DNA from: Dialister sp900541485
GTDB taxonomy: Bacteria > Bacillota > Negativicutes > Veillonellales > Dialisteraceae
Direction of reading: 5' to 3'
Assembly (NCBI GenBank): GCA_965119665.1
Contig: OZ221974.1
Location: 1,550,001-1,614,000 of the forward strand
Length of the DNA: 64,000 nucleotides
The notes under the pieces are model-generated. The model did no database searches. It was not told the DNA's origin and saw nothing but the letters and a program-made list of their open reading frames with translations. The position numbers were made by a program, and so were the translations under genes. Below are positions 42,411-51,067 of this stretch, in pieces (positions within the stretch are counted from its first letter, which is position 1; each line of letters begins with the position of its first letter).

Positions 42411-43691
42411 ATGAGCGAAGACAAAAAAGTCCAAATAATGGATGAAGTAAAAGATACATTGCCGACCGAAGACATGCGGGAAGGCATTTCCGAAGCGGAT
42501 GTCGAAGTGACTGTTATTGATGACCGTGATAAGGAAGCGGAAAGTTTAATTCGCTGGGGTGCAGCACGTGCTGGTGTGATTGTAGTGGCACCCTTGCTCG
42601 GCACAGTTTCTTTAATTGCTAATGAAGTATATATGATATCTAAGATAGGAACTGTTTATGGTGCAGATATCCCGCAAAAAGCAGTATTGTCATTTATCGG
42701 CTCATTAGGAGCTACCGTTGTAGGGACCACGATTGCCACGTTACTCCCTCTTCCTTTTATACAGGTGCCTGTTGCAGTCTCAGTAACCTACGGATTGGGG
42801 AAAGCAGCTGTTAAATGGATTAAGGACGGCATGCCTGATGATACAAGACCCTATAAAGAAGTATTTGAGGAAGGACGGGAGGAAGGAAACAAATTGGCAG
42901 AAGAAATAAAGGAAGATCCGCATAAAGACATCCCGCTTGGTGATGAAAAAGAAGATTTTACGAAAGAAATCAAAGATAAAATAAATAATATTTATCCGGA
43001 AAAGGCACATGATACAATGGATAAATTATCTAATCAGCTGGTCGATACTTTTAATGAACTGGGTGAACAGTTGACGGGTGTGCTGAAAAAAGTAGGTATG
43101 ACAGAAGAACAGATTGAAAAGGCTAAGTATACGACACTTGGCGCGGCAGAGGTGGCAAAGGAAACGGCAGAAAAAGCAGCTAAAGATTTCCGGGCCATTG
43201 CCAAAGTGAAGTCTAAAGAGCTAAAGAAAGATGCGAAGATTAAAGCGGAAGAAATGAAACAGCAAGCTAAGGAAAAAATGGAAGAGCTTGAGAAAAAAAG
43301 AGAGGAGCTTAAGAAGCAGTCGGAAATCCATACACAGCAAGCCAAAATAAAGTCAGAAGAAATGAAAGAACAGGCGAAAGTGCAATTGAAAGAAGCCAAA
43401 GCCAAGGCGGATAGGCTAAAGGAAGAGGCAATGCACCATGCAGAAAATGCACAGGATAAGGCTAAGGAAATAAAAGAAAAACTGAATACCAAGGCAGATG
43501 ATTATAAAAATACCGTGGTAAATATAGCCGGTCAGGCAAAAGAAAATCTCAAAAATTATGCTGAAGACTTCCGGGCCAAAGTGGAAGAAAGAGGAGCCAA
43601 GAAGCAAGCGGAAGCCAAGGCAAAAGGAGAAAGTATTGAAACTGCTGATACACCTGAGGAAACTTCTGCAGAGAGTTCTAAAAAAAAATAA
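42411..43691 (+). CDS. DUF697-like membrane protein with long amphipathic helical tail
   Basis: The 426-aa product has an acidic N-terminus, a hydrophobic hairpin at about residues 48-135 resembling the DUF697 domain (AGVIVVAPLLGTVSLIANEV, ISKIGTVYGADIP), and a C-terminal half of Lys/Glu/Ala-rich 11-residue-like repeats (AEEMKQQAKEKMEELEKK type) as in LEA or apolipoprotein-like helices. Function unknown. The stop codon directly follows a nine-A run that could allow slippage into a basic extension. Confidence 0.78.
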   Translation: MSEDKKVQIMDEVKDTLPTEDMREGISEADVEVTVIDDRDKEAESLIRWGAARAGVIVVAPLLGTVSLIANEVYMISKIGTVYGADIPQKAVLSFIGSLGATVVGTTIATLLPLPFIQVPVAVSVTYGLGKAAVKWIKDGMPDDTRPYKEVFEEGREEGNKLAEEIKEDPHKDIPLGDEKEDFTKEIKDKINNIYPEKAHDTMDKLSNQLVDTFNELGEQLTGVLKKVGMTEEQIEKAKYTTLGAAEVAKETAEKAAKDFRAIAKVKSKELKKDAKIKAEEMKQQAKEKMEELEKKREELKKQSEIHTQQAKIKSEEMKEQAKVQLKEAKAKADRLKEEAMHHAENAQDKAKEIKEKLNTKADDYKNTVVNIAGQAKENLKNYAEDFRAKVEERGAKKQAEAKAKGESIETADTPEETSAESSKKK

Positions 43692-43833
43692 AGAAATAAA
43701 ACAGGTTCCATCTGTATCGAACTTGAACAGATTGGAAAAAGACGGATTTATTTTACATACAATCAGTCCATGGAAACGGCGGAGATGGCAATTTAGAAGA
43801 ACAAATCATCCATGGTTCCGTATGAGAAGATAA
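43692..43833 (+). other. Possible frameshifted C-terminal extension
   Basis: From the A9 run at 43680-43688 the +1 frame stays open to TAA 43831-43833, adding about 50 residues ending in SPWKRRRWQFRRTNHPWFRM. The tail is rich in Arg and Trp and stops exactly at the base of the following terminator hairpin. It may arise by transcriptional or ribosomal slippage, be a sequencing indel, or be chance. Confidence 0.3.
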
Positions 43834-43921
43834 AAAAAGACCCTCCCCGGTCTGCTGTCTCTCTAAATCAGACTGAAAAGTCTGGCTTAGCGGAGTGTTG
43901 CCAACGGGGTAGGGTTTTTTA
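43829..43921. terminator. Long branched bidirectional terminator
   Basis: An outer stem pairs AAAAAAGACCCT-CCCCG with CGGGGTAGGGTTTTTT across about 60 bases, and an inner hairpin CAGACT-GAAA-AGTCTG lies inside. It has T runs on both strands and sits between convergent genes, so it can end both. The interior is unusually long for a plain terminator. Confidence 0.7.
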
Positions 43922-43929
43922 TTTGTATA

Positions 43930-44439
43930 TTATATTGCGAAAAAAGTTTTGATTTTATTCCAGATTGCAGAAATTTTTGATGTTCTGATGACTGGTGACA
44001 CCGCCGGATTTTTGTGAAAAGATTTTTGAACCTGTTTTGGCGGTACAAGAATCGGATGATTATATTTTTGCGAAACGGTAGCCGGTTTTTGATGAAGAGA
44101 CGTTTTGAAATTTTCTTTGCCTGTTTTTATAATTGTTCCTGTTTTTAAATCAAATTTTTCAAAGCCGGCCGGTTTCTGAAAAAATCGGTTTGTATTTTCA
44201 GAATATTTCGGTTGGTTCTCTTTTTTTATTTGGGATATCAGTCTGCTTTTGGCAGATTGGTCAAAAGCGGGTTCCTTAGTTGCCCAAAATCCGGATTTTT
44301 GTATCTTTCTGCTGTCTAAGTCATAGCTGACAGGTGCACCACAGCGGGTACATCGGATTCTGCCTTTTCTTCTCTTTATCCCGGAGTCAAACAAGGTAAG
44401 CTTTTGACCACAGATATGACAGGTAAGTGTAAATGCCAT
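43930..44439 (-). CDS. Zinc-ribbon protein with basic tail
   Basis: The 169-aa product opens with a four-Cys zinc ribbon (CHICGQ at residue 8 and CTRCGA at 31). The rest is Lys/Gln/Pro-rich and probably disordered, without membrane segments. The N-terminal ribbon resembles the short zinc fingers of MJ0042-type proteins. No function can be assigned. AAGGAGGACTTT precedes the start on the minus strand. Confidence 0.75.
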   Translation of the reverse strand: MAFTLTCHICGQKLTLFDSGIKRRKGRIRCTRCGAPVSYDLDSRKIQKSGFWATKEPAFDQSAKSRLISQIKKENQPKYSENTNRFFQKPAGFEKFDLKTGTIIKTGKENFKTSLHQKPATVSQKYNHPILVPPKQVQKSFHKNPAVSPVIRTSKISAIWNKIKTFFAI

Positions 44440-44579
44440 AAAGTCCTCCTTGACTTATTATAGCCGATATCGGAACATAAAAAAGCAAGTACTTCATATA
44501 TGTATAATAAAAAATGATTTAAAACCAACTGTAAACTTCTGAATAATTGTAGTAATATAAATAAATATGGAGGAATAGT

Positions 44580-45002
44580 ATGTATATATTAAAAAAACGA
44601 GTCCGTTTTTATGAAACGGATGGAATGTGTGTGGTCTATCATGGAAACTATTTGAAATGGTTTGAAGAAGCCCGCGTTGAATACATGAGAGAGGGCGGGG
44701 TATGCCTCAATGATTTACTAAATGAAGGTATCGTATTTCCTGTTGTCGAAATTCATGTAAAATATCTGAAATCAGCACGATATGATGATATTGTTCTGGT
44801 GAAAACATACCTCAGGGAAGCGGATCGGGCAAAATTGGTATTTGAATATGAAGTGGTAAGAGAAGCCACAGGAGAAGTTCTGACAACAGGAAAGTCTGTC
44901 GGAACCTATACTAAAGCGGCTACAGGTAAAATTGCAAGAATGTCGCCGGAACGGTTGGCAAAATTAATTGAAATATCTGAAGAGGACAGGAGAAATGGAT
45001 AA
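44580..45002 (+). CDS. Acyl-CoA thioesterase, YbgC/FadM family
   Basis: Hot-dog fold hydrolase of acyl-CoA or acyl-ACP thioesters. The 140-aa product has YETDGMCVVYHGNYLKWFEEAR near its start, where YbgC has D-x-x-G-x-V-Y-x-x-xY with the catalytic Asp. ATGGAGGAATAGT precedes the start. It overlaps the following murI gene by eight bases. Confidence 0.9.
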   Translation: MYILKKRVRFYETDGMCVVYHGNYLKWFEEARVEYMREGGVCLNDLLNEGIVFPVVEIHVKYLKSARYDDIVLVKTYLREADRAKLVFEYEVVREATGEVLTTGKSVGTYTKAATGKIARMSPERLAKLIEISEEDRRNG

Positions 45003-45762
45003 CCGTCCGATTGGTATTATGGATTCCGGTATAGGGGGACTTACAGTTGCCAGAGTACTTCACGAGAAATACCGGAAAGAACGAATTGTTTTTATCGGGG
45101 ATACAGCCAGAAATCCTTATGGAGAACGAACTGCAGAGGAGATAGAAGCGTTCGCAGAAGAGATGAAAGAATTTCTTCTGGCGAAAAACGTAAAAATGAT
45201 TTTGATTGCTTGCAATACAATCAGCTTTAATGTTTCAAAAGCATATTATGATGCGGCGGTACCGGTTGTAGGCATGAGTTCAGATGTACCTATACCGGGA
45301 GATACAAAAAAGCTGGGAATATTTGCAACTGCAGCTACTATCCGGAGTCATTGCCATAAAAAGCAATTTAAAGAGAAGAATCCGGAACTTGAGATTGTTG
45401 AAATCCCTATAGAAAAATTGGCCAAAGCGGTTGAATACGGTGCCTCAAAGGAAGAATGCAAGAAAATAATCAGGGAAGCCGTAAATAGATATAAAGCATA
45501 TGATATTGATGTTGCTGTTTTAGGTTGTACGCATTATCCTTTAGTGGAGTCATCTTTCCGGGAAGTATTACCGCAAGTCAGATTCATTGATCCGGCAGAA
45601 AGTACGGTTATGAATGCTATGGGGATAATGAAAGGAAAAGAGTGCTTGTCGGAGAAACAGGGGCAAAATGAATTCTTTTTTACAAAGGATAAAGAAAAGT
45701 CTGTAGACATTGTTAAGAAAATTTTCGGGAAAGAAGCTGCCGTAAAGGATATAGTATTCTAA
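44995..45762 (+). CDS. murI: Glutamate racemase
   Basis: Makes D-glutamate for peptidoglycan. The 255-aa product has IGIMDSGIGGLTVAR near residue 5 with the Asp-Ser pair, the first catalytic Cys in ACNTISF, and the second in GCTHYPL near residue 180. ATG 44995 was chosen over an upstream in-frame start because ACAGGAGAA lies before it. Confidence 0.95.
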   Translation: MDNRPIGIMDSGIGGLTVARVLHEKYRKERIVFIGDTARNPYGERTAEEIEAFAEEMKEFLLAKNVKMILIACNTISFNVSKAYYDAAVPVVGMSSDVPIPGDTKKLGIFATAATIRSHCHKKQFKEKNPELEIVEIPIEKLAKAVEYGASKEECKKIIREAVNRYKAYDIDVAVLGCTHYPLVESSFREVLPQVRFIDPAESTVMNAMGIMKGKECLSEKQGQNEFFFTKDKEKSVDIVKKIFGKEAAVKDIVF

Positions 45763-45774
45763 GGAGTGTGAGTT

Positions 45775-46332
45775 ATGGGAATTATCGTTTTAAAAGTAAT
45801 AACATTTTTTATATTTCTAATTTGTTTGGGGTTTGTCGCATATTGGGCGATTGCTTACATCAAAGGTGATTGCCGGCTGAAAGTGCTGAAGGCTAAAATG
45901 TCTCCGCTTAAAGTGGAAAAAATGGAAATGAACAGTGTTACTTTGTCTTATACCTTACCTATTGTTAATGTGGGAAAACAGATAGGAACGATTATGGATG
46001 CTTTTGTGCGGACCTATTTACCTTATGAACAATACGACAAGGCTGTTGTATCAGCAACTCTTACTGCGGCAGATGACCCGCGAGATGACAACTATTGGCA
46101 AGCGTTTATTATGGAAATCAGAAAGCCGAAGGTCTTTTTGATTAAAATTAAGCTTGATGGAAAATCAGGGAATATACTCCGCGATCTTGAGGATTTTCCC
46201 GATATGGCCATGGATGTTATATACCAGGTTGTTGCAAGAAGTGATTACTATTATGATAAAACAAGGATTGTTCTCACATCTGAAGATTTGCAAACAGCAC
46301 TTTATCAATATACATCGGGGGTGAAAAGGTAA
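45775..46332 (+). CDS. Hypothetical membrane-anchored protein (185 aa)
   Basis: One N-terminal membrane helix (about residues 5-27) is followed by a cytoplasmic or periplasmic domain with YTLPIVNVGKQIGTIMDAFV and a YYYDKTRIVL segment. I recognise no family. It lies 12 bases after murI and overlaps the next gene by one base, so it is co-expressed with a cofactor-ligase-like protein. AAGGAGTGTGAGTT precedes the ATG. Confidence 0.72.
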   Translation: MGIIVLKVITFFIFLICLGFVAYWAIAYIKGDCRLKVLKAKMSPLKVEKMEMNSVTLSYTLPIVNVGKQIGTIMDAFVRTYLPYEQYDKAVVSATLTAADDPRDDNYWQAFIMEIRKPKVFLIKIKLDGKSGNILRDLEDFPDMAMDVIYQVVARSDYYYDKTRIVLTSEDLQTALYQYTSGVKR

Positions 46333-46976
46333 TGGCTGAATTAGAATTAATACCGGTGCATACTAAAATATTGACCAATAAAGATAATATCGTAGATGCT
46401 ATATTGGAATATGCGGGAAAAGATATTACGAGTCGTGACATTGTTTGTACGGCAGAATCGGTTTTAGCAATTACTCAGAACAGATACGTCCGCCCGGAGG
46501 AGTTAAATGTTTGTTGGCAGGCCCGTCTGATGAATCGATTTGTACCGGGTGCAGGTTCTATGGCCAGTATTTATGGAATGCAGGCGGCCATGGAAGAAGA
46601 GGGTAAATGGAATATGCTTTATTCATTTATTGTCGGTGCCGTTTCAAAAATTATGGGAAAACCGGGAGTTTTTTATGCCCGTTGCCGACAGGCATCTCTT
46701 ATTGACGATGTTACCGGGACAATGCCGCCTTTTGATAAGTGTATTGTCTATGGCCCTGCCAATGCGGACCGGGTTTGTGAAGATATAAAAAATGCTACAG
46801 GGGCTTACGGTGCGGTTGTGGCAGATGTTAACGATTTGAAGCGGGCTGCTGTTTTAGGTAAAAGCAGCGGAATTGATCCGCAGCGAATCGCACAAATTCT
46901 TATAGATAATCCTTTTGGAAATGACAATCAAAAAACACCGATTGTGATTATTAAAAACTTCGCAGATCAATTATAA
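46332..46976 (+). CDS. F420-0:gamma-glutamyl ligase (CofE)-like protein
   Basis: The 214-aa product aligns with CofE-type ligases: IPVHTKILTNKDNIVDAILEY at the start, DIVCTAESVLAITQ near residue 38, GAYGAVVADVNDLKRAAVLG and DPQRIAQILIDNPFG near the end. Coenzyme F420 is not expected in this lineage, so the enzyme probably adds glutamate to another substrate, or binds a nucleotide without F420 chemistry. A terminator follows. Confidence 0.8.
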   Translation: MAELELIPVHTKILTNKDNIVDAILEYAGKDITSRDIVCTAESVLAITQNRYVRPEELNVCWQARLMNRFVPGAGSMASIYGMQAAMEEEGKWNMLYSFIVGAVSKIMGKPGVFYARCRQASLIDDVTGTMPPFDKCIVYGPANADRVCEDIKNATGAYGAVVADVNDLKRAAVLGKSSGIDPQRIAQILIDNPFGNDNQKTPIVIIKNFADQL

Positions 46977-46977
46977 G

Positions 46978-47010
46978 AAAAAAGAGATTTCATTTTGAAA
47001 TCTCTTTTTT
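46978..47010 (+). terminator. Intrinsic terminator
   Basis: A perfect 15-bp stem (AAAAAAGAGATTTCA and its complement) with a TTT loop ends in a T run. Confidence 0.92.
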
Positions 47011-47082
47011 CAAAAGTTTGCAAAGATAGAATTTACTTTGATGTCAAAGACAATGGAAATCAATCTTGCCCGGCTTAAAATA

Positions 47083-47110
47083 AAAATAACCGGTCAATGA
47101 CCGGTTATTT
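47083..47110 (-). terminator. Intrinsic terminator of rpmB
   Basis: A perfect inverted repeat (AAATAACCGGTCA and complement, two-base loop) lies 3 bases past the rpmB stop; on the minus strand it is followed by TTTTTATTTTA. Confidence 0.88.
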
Positions 47111-47112
47111 CA

Positions 47113-47304
47113 TTAAACTTCTCTGTTAACTTTATGAGAACGAAGGCAACGAGTGCAGACATTCATTCTCTTAACTTCTCCGTCTACCAATACGCGAACT
47201 CTTTGAATATTGGGTTTCCAGGTTCTCTTTGTTTTCAGATGGGAGTGGGAAACATTGAAACCCGTAGCGGTATGTTTTCCGCAAACTTCACAATAATTAG
47301 CCAT
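47113..47304 (-). CDS. rpmB: 50S ribosomal protein L28
   Basis: The 63-aa product starts ANYCEVCGKHTATGFNVSHS and ends VNREV, with the CxxC and CTRC pairs of the zinc-binding L28 form. GGAGGTGTAGCAC precedes the start on the minus strand. It is a monocistronic gene divergent from recG. Confidence 0.97.
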   Translation of the reverse strand: MANYCEVCGKHTATGFNVSHSHLKTKRTWKPNIQRVRVLVDGEVKRMNVCTRCLRSHKVNREV

Positions 47305-47442
47305 GTGCTACACCTCCTTGCACTTCCGCAATTGCAACATTCATAATATATCATAAAATATTTTCTTAGGCAAGTATTTTTCAGGGTAATATAGTAAGAT
47401 TTATAAGATGAGAAAATCGTAGCTATCGAATGGAGAACAGGA

Positions 47443-49485
47443 ATGAAATTGTCAGATTCCGTAACACAGCTAAAAGGTGTCGGGCCTAAAATGAAAGAGA
47501 GGCTGGAACGACTCCGAATATATACCATAGAAGACCTGATTTCTTTTTATCCGAAGCGGTATGAAGACTGGACACAGATTACGAAAATAGAAAATTTAGA
47601 ATATGAAATGGAAACAGCCATCTATGGAAGAGTTATAGCTGCTAAAGAGGTATATCCCCGGAGAAACATGTCTATTTTGACCGTGACATTGGCAGATGGC
47701 ACAGGGGCGGCCAATCTTGTATATTTCAACCAGCCTTGGAAAAAAGAACAATTTGTACAGGGCGAATATATTTTAGCTTATGGAAAAATAGAATATAACT
47801 ATCGCAAGTGGCAACTGTCAAATCCTGATACAGAGTCGGTACTTCCGGAAAATTTAGGGAAATTTCAAAAGTTGGTACCGGTGTATCCTCTGACAGAGGG
47901 AATCCGTATGGGACAAATGAGAAACATGATTTCTTCTGCATTGAACAAAATAGAGGGGATTGAAGAAAATTTACCGTATGATACAGTGATCCGGGAAAAG
48001 CTGATGAACCGACTTGAGGCTATCCGGATTATGCATTCTCCGGAAAACCCGGACAGGCAAAAAGAGGCAAGAAGACGGCTGGCTTTTGAAGAGTTATTTT
48101 ATATGCAGGCAGGATTACAAATTCTGAGAAGAAATAGAGAAAAAAATACAGCGGGAATCAAATGTATGCCTTCTGGGGAATTGGTCAGATCGGTTATTGA
48201 AGAATTTCCTTTTACATTAACAAAGGGACAAAAACAGGCTTTTGCAGATATAGAAGATGATATGGAAGGGAAAGTTCCCATGCAGCGTCTGATACAGGGC
48301 GATGTGGGGAGCGGTAAAACAGCAGTAGCTGCACTGGCACTTGCGAAGATTGTAGAAAATGGATATCAGGGTGCTCTGATGGCACCTACAGAAGTACTTG
48401 CATCCCAGCACTTTAAAACGTTTCAAAAAATATTCAGCAACCTGTCCGTTAAAGTCGGGTATTTATCGGGACAAACGAAGACCGGAGACAGAAAAGAAAT
48501 TTTATCGCAACTTCGCCATGGAGATATAAATATTCTGATAGGAACACATGCACTCCTTGAAAAGGATGTCCTTTTTTCGGATTTGGGACTTGTTATCACT
48601 GATGAACAGCATCGGTTCGGTGTAAAACAGAGGCGTGCTTTGGAAGATAAGGGGGAAATGCCGCATGTGCTTATTATGACGGCAACTCCGATTCCGAGGA
48701 CAATGGCACTGTCTGTATATGGGGATCTTGATGTATCTTCCATTAAAGGACTTCCTCCGGGAAGAAAACCGGTAAAGACTTATGCAATCGGGCATGACAT
48801 GCTTCCTCGTATTTTTCGTTTTATGGAGAAAGAAATAGCAGCAGGTCATCAAGTGTATGTGGTGTGTCCGTTGGTCGAGGAAAGTGAAAAACAGGATTTG
48901 GCAGCGGCAGTTTCCGTTTATAGAAACCTCAAAGAAAAAATATTTCCACAGTTTGGTGTAGGCTTGATACACGGACGAATGAAAAATACAGAAAAAGAAC
49001 AAGTTATGACGGATTTTTATCATAAGAGCTTGCAATTGTTGGTGGCAACCTCTGTTATTGAAGTGGGTGTAAATGTCCCTAATGCAACGATTATGTTTAT
49101 ATATGGTGCAGACAGGTTCGGCTTGAGTCAACTGCATCAGCTCCGCGGGCGTGTGGGACGAGGTGACTCACAGGCGTATTGTATTTTATATTCTGATACT
49201 CAAAATGAAACAACACAATTACGATTACAGCTGATGTGTGAAATTCAAGATGGTTTTTTGTTATCGGAAAAAGATTTATTACTCAGAGGAGCGGGAGAAT
49301 TTTTCGGATACCACCAGCATGGAATGCCTGATTTGAAAGTGGCAGATATTGTGAGAGATTTACCGTTATTGGAGACAGCAAAAAAAGAAGCGAAGGCAGC
49401 GGTAGAAAAGGAGTTCGACGTAAAAGAAGAATTGCGGCATCGTTTCGGAGGGCATTTTTTTGAAAAGATTTATGCAACGCAGTAA
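47443..49485 (+). CDS. recG: ATP-dependent DNA helicase RecG
   Basis: Branch-migrates stalled forks and recombination intermediates. The 680-aa product has the wedge/OB domain (MSILTVTLADGTG), Walker A GDVGSGKT near residue 285, DEQH box in VITDEQHRFG, motif TATPIPRT, and QLRGRVGRG motif VI. ATG 47443 lies behind GGAGAACAGGA. It appears to be transcribed alone. Confidence 0.96.
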   Translation: MKLSDSVTQLKGVGPKMKERLERLRIYTIEDLISFYPKRYEDWTQITKIENLEYEMETAIYGRVIAAKEVYPRRNMSILTVTLADGTGAANLVYFNQPWKKEQFVQGEYILAYGKIEYNYRKWQLSNPDTESVLPENLGKFQKLVPVYPLTEGIRMGQMRNMISSALNKIEGIEENLPYDTVIREKLMNRLEAIRIMHSPENPDRQKEARRRLAFEELFYMQAGLQILRRNREKNTAGIKCMPSGELVRSVIEEFPFTLTKGQKQAFADIEDDMEGKVPMQRLIQGDVGSGKTAVAALALAKIVENGYQGALMAPTEVLASQHFKTFQKIFSNLSVKVGYLSGQTKTGDRKEILSQLRHGDINILIGTHALLEKDVLFSDLGLVITDEQHRFGVKQRRALEDKGEMPHVLIMTATPIPRTMALSVYGDLDVSSIKGLPPGRKPVKTYAIGHDMLPRIFRFMEKEIAAGHQVYVVCPLVEESEKQDLAAAVSVYRNLKEKIFPQFGVGLIHGRMKNTEKEQVMTDFYHKSLQLLVATSVIEVGVNVPNATIMFIYGADRFGLSQLHQLRGRVGRGDSQAYCILYSDTQNETTQLRLQLMCEIQDGFLLSEKDLLLRGAGEFFGYHQHGMPDLKVADIVRDLPLLETAKKEAKAAVEKEFDVKEELRHRFGGHFFEKIYATQ

Positions 49486-49670
49486 TTATTTTTCCGGCGG
49501 ATTTCATTTTGCCGGTTTATACCATAACATAGATGATAATATCTATATATGGTATAATATTTGAGTTAATACAATATATTCACGATTTATTCTGAGCAAA
49601 AAAATTGACATAAGCAACAGATATAAAATTTATTTATCGGTTGCATATGATTATCGGGGTATAACTTCTA
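49486..49670. other. Intergenic region after recG
   Basis: A weak hairpin (CCGGC/GCCGG at 49494-49515, followed by TTTAT) could end recG. TTGACA at 49605 is a possible -35 for the following envelope operon, but no clear -10 is at the right distance. Confidence 0.35.
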
Positions 49671-50426
49671 ATGAATAATAAATGTATTTCGCATTTGATT
49701 TTAGGCGTTCGTATATATGCAGTGACGATGAAAGAAGCATTGGCCTGTGCGGAAGAAATGATCCGGTCAGACAAACCTCATGTGGTCGCAACGGCTAATG
49801 CAGAAATGGTTATGCTTGCCCGGGAAGATAAAGAGCTTTTTAATATTCTTAACCGGTGTAGTCTTGTGGTACCTGACGGAGCAGGGATTTTATGGGCCGG
49901 TGACGTATTGGGATATCCGTTTCCGGAGCGGGTAACAGGTGCCGATTATGCAGAAGAACTTTTACTGCTTGCAACCCGGGAAAGTTGGCCTGTATATTTC
50001 TTAGGAGGGGCCCCCGGTGTTGCGGAAAAAGCAATCCGTCGGTTCTCTGAAAGAAATGGTAAATTTCCTCTGGCCGGCGTTCATGACGGCTATTTTGATG
50101 AACGGGAAGAAAAGAAGATTATAGATGAAATAAAGAGAAATCATACTAAAATTTTACTTTGCGGAATGGGTGTACCTAAGCAGGAAAAATGGCTCTGGCG
50201 TCATAAAGATGAACTGGGACCGCTCATGGGCATGGGAGTCGGCGGAGTCTTCGATGTTATGGCAGGAAACCTTAAAAGGGCGCCGTTGTGGATGCAGAAA
50301 AACCGCTTGGAATGGGCATACCGTTTATATCTGCAGCCGTCCAGAGTTACCAGAATGGCTGCTTTGCCTAAATTTATGCTTGCTGTTAAGAAATGGAAAA
50401 AGGAAAGTAAAAATCACTTATGCTGA
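49671..50426 (+). CDS. WecG/TagA/CpsF family glycosyltransferase
   Basis: GT26 family, transferring N-acetylmannosamine or a related sugar to a lipid carrier. The 251-aa product has HVVATANAEMVMLARED near residue 37, PDGAGILWAGDVLG, GADYAEELL and PKQEKWLWRH, with the typical GVGGVFDVMAGNLKRAPLWMQKN end. Its start is ATG 49671 with only a weak ribosome site. It heads a tightly packed run ending with surE. Confidence 0.9.
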   Translation: MNNKCISHLILGVRIYAVTMKEALACAEEMIRSDKPHVVATANAEMVMLAREDKELFNILNRCSLVVPDGAGILWAGDVLGYPFPERVTGADYAEELLLLATRESWPVYFLGGAPGVAEKAIRRFSERNGKFPLAGVHDGYFDEREEKKIIDEIKRNHTKILLCGMGVPKQEKWLWRHKDELGPLMGMGVGGVFDVMAGNLKRAPLWMQKNRLEWAYRLYLQPSRVTRMAALPKFMLAVKKWKKESKNHLC

Positions 50427-51067
50427 AAAAACCAATTATATTAACTGAAGGATATCCTTTTATTATCGGGTCCATACTTTTGGCAGTACTACTTTCATAT
50501 TTTGATATGCTAAAGCTGGCAGTTATTCCTTTTGTGCTGGCTTGTTACTTTACTTATTTTTTCCGTTGTCCGCGGAGAAATCATAAAATCCCTGAAGGTG
50601 AAGATACAATTGTTTCTCCTGCAGACGGAACAGTTGTCGATGTATCTGAAAATGTGGAAGAAGACATGTACCTGGGGGCTGCATGCCATAAAATTACAAT
50701 ATTCCTATCCATATTCGATGTGCATTGTAACCGGTCGCCTATGGAAGGAATGATTAAATATCAATCATATACACAGGGGCAATTTTTACCTGCTTATGAG
50801 AAGGAAGTGGGATTTGTAAATGAACGTGGCGCCATAGGGATTGAAGGAAAGCATAGGAACATTTTAGTTATTTTGATAGCAGGAATTTTAGCACGCCGTG
50901 TGGTTTCCTGGAAAAATCTGGGGGATTCTTTAAAAAAAGGAGAGCTTTACGGCATGATTAAATTCGGATCTTGCACAGAACTGTATATACCGGGAGATGT
51001 GGATATTTGCGTCAAGAAAGGCGACACTGTTCGTGGCGGATTGACTGTAGTAGGGAGGCTTAAATGA
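50420..51067 (+). CDS. psd: Phosphatidylserine decarboxylase (short form)
   Basis: Makes phosphatidylethanolamine at the inner membrane. The 215-aa product has two N-terminal hydrophobic segments, FDVHCNRSPMEG near residue 96, and a C-terminal self-cleavage site FGSCTELYIPG near 178, where the Ser becomes the pyruvoyl group. The usual FGS-R/T motif reads FGSC here. It overlaps its upstream and downstream genes, so psd and pssA are coupled. Confidence 0.92.
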   Translation: MLKKPIILTEGYPFIIGSILLAVLLSYFDMLKLAVIPFVLACYFTYFFRCPRRNHKIPEGEDTIVSPADGTVVDVSENVEEDMYLGAACHKITIFLSIFDVHCNRSPMEGMIKYQSYTQGQFLPAYEKEVGFVNERGAIGIEGKHRNILVILIAGILARRVVSWKNLGDSLKKGELYGMIKFGSCTELYIPGDVDICVKKGDTVRGGLTVVGRLK

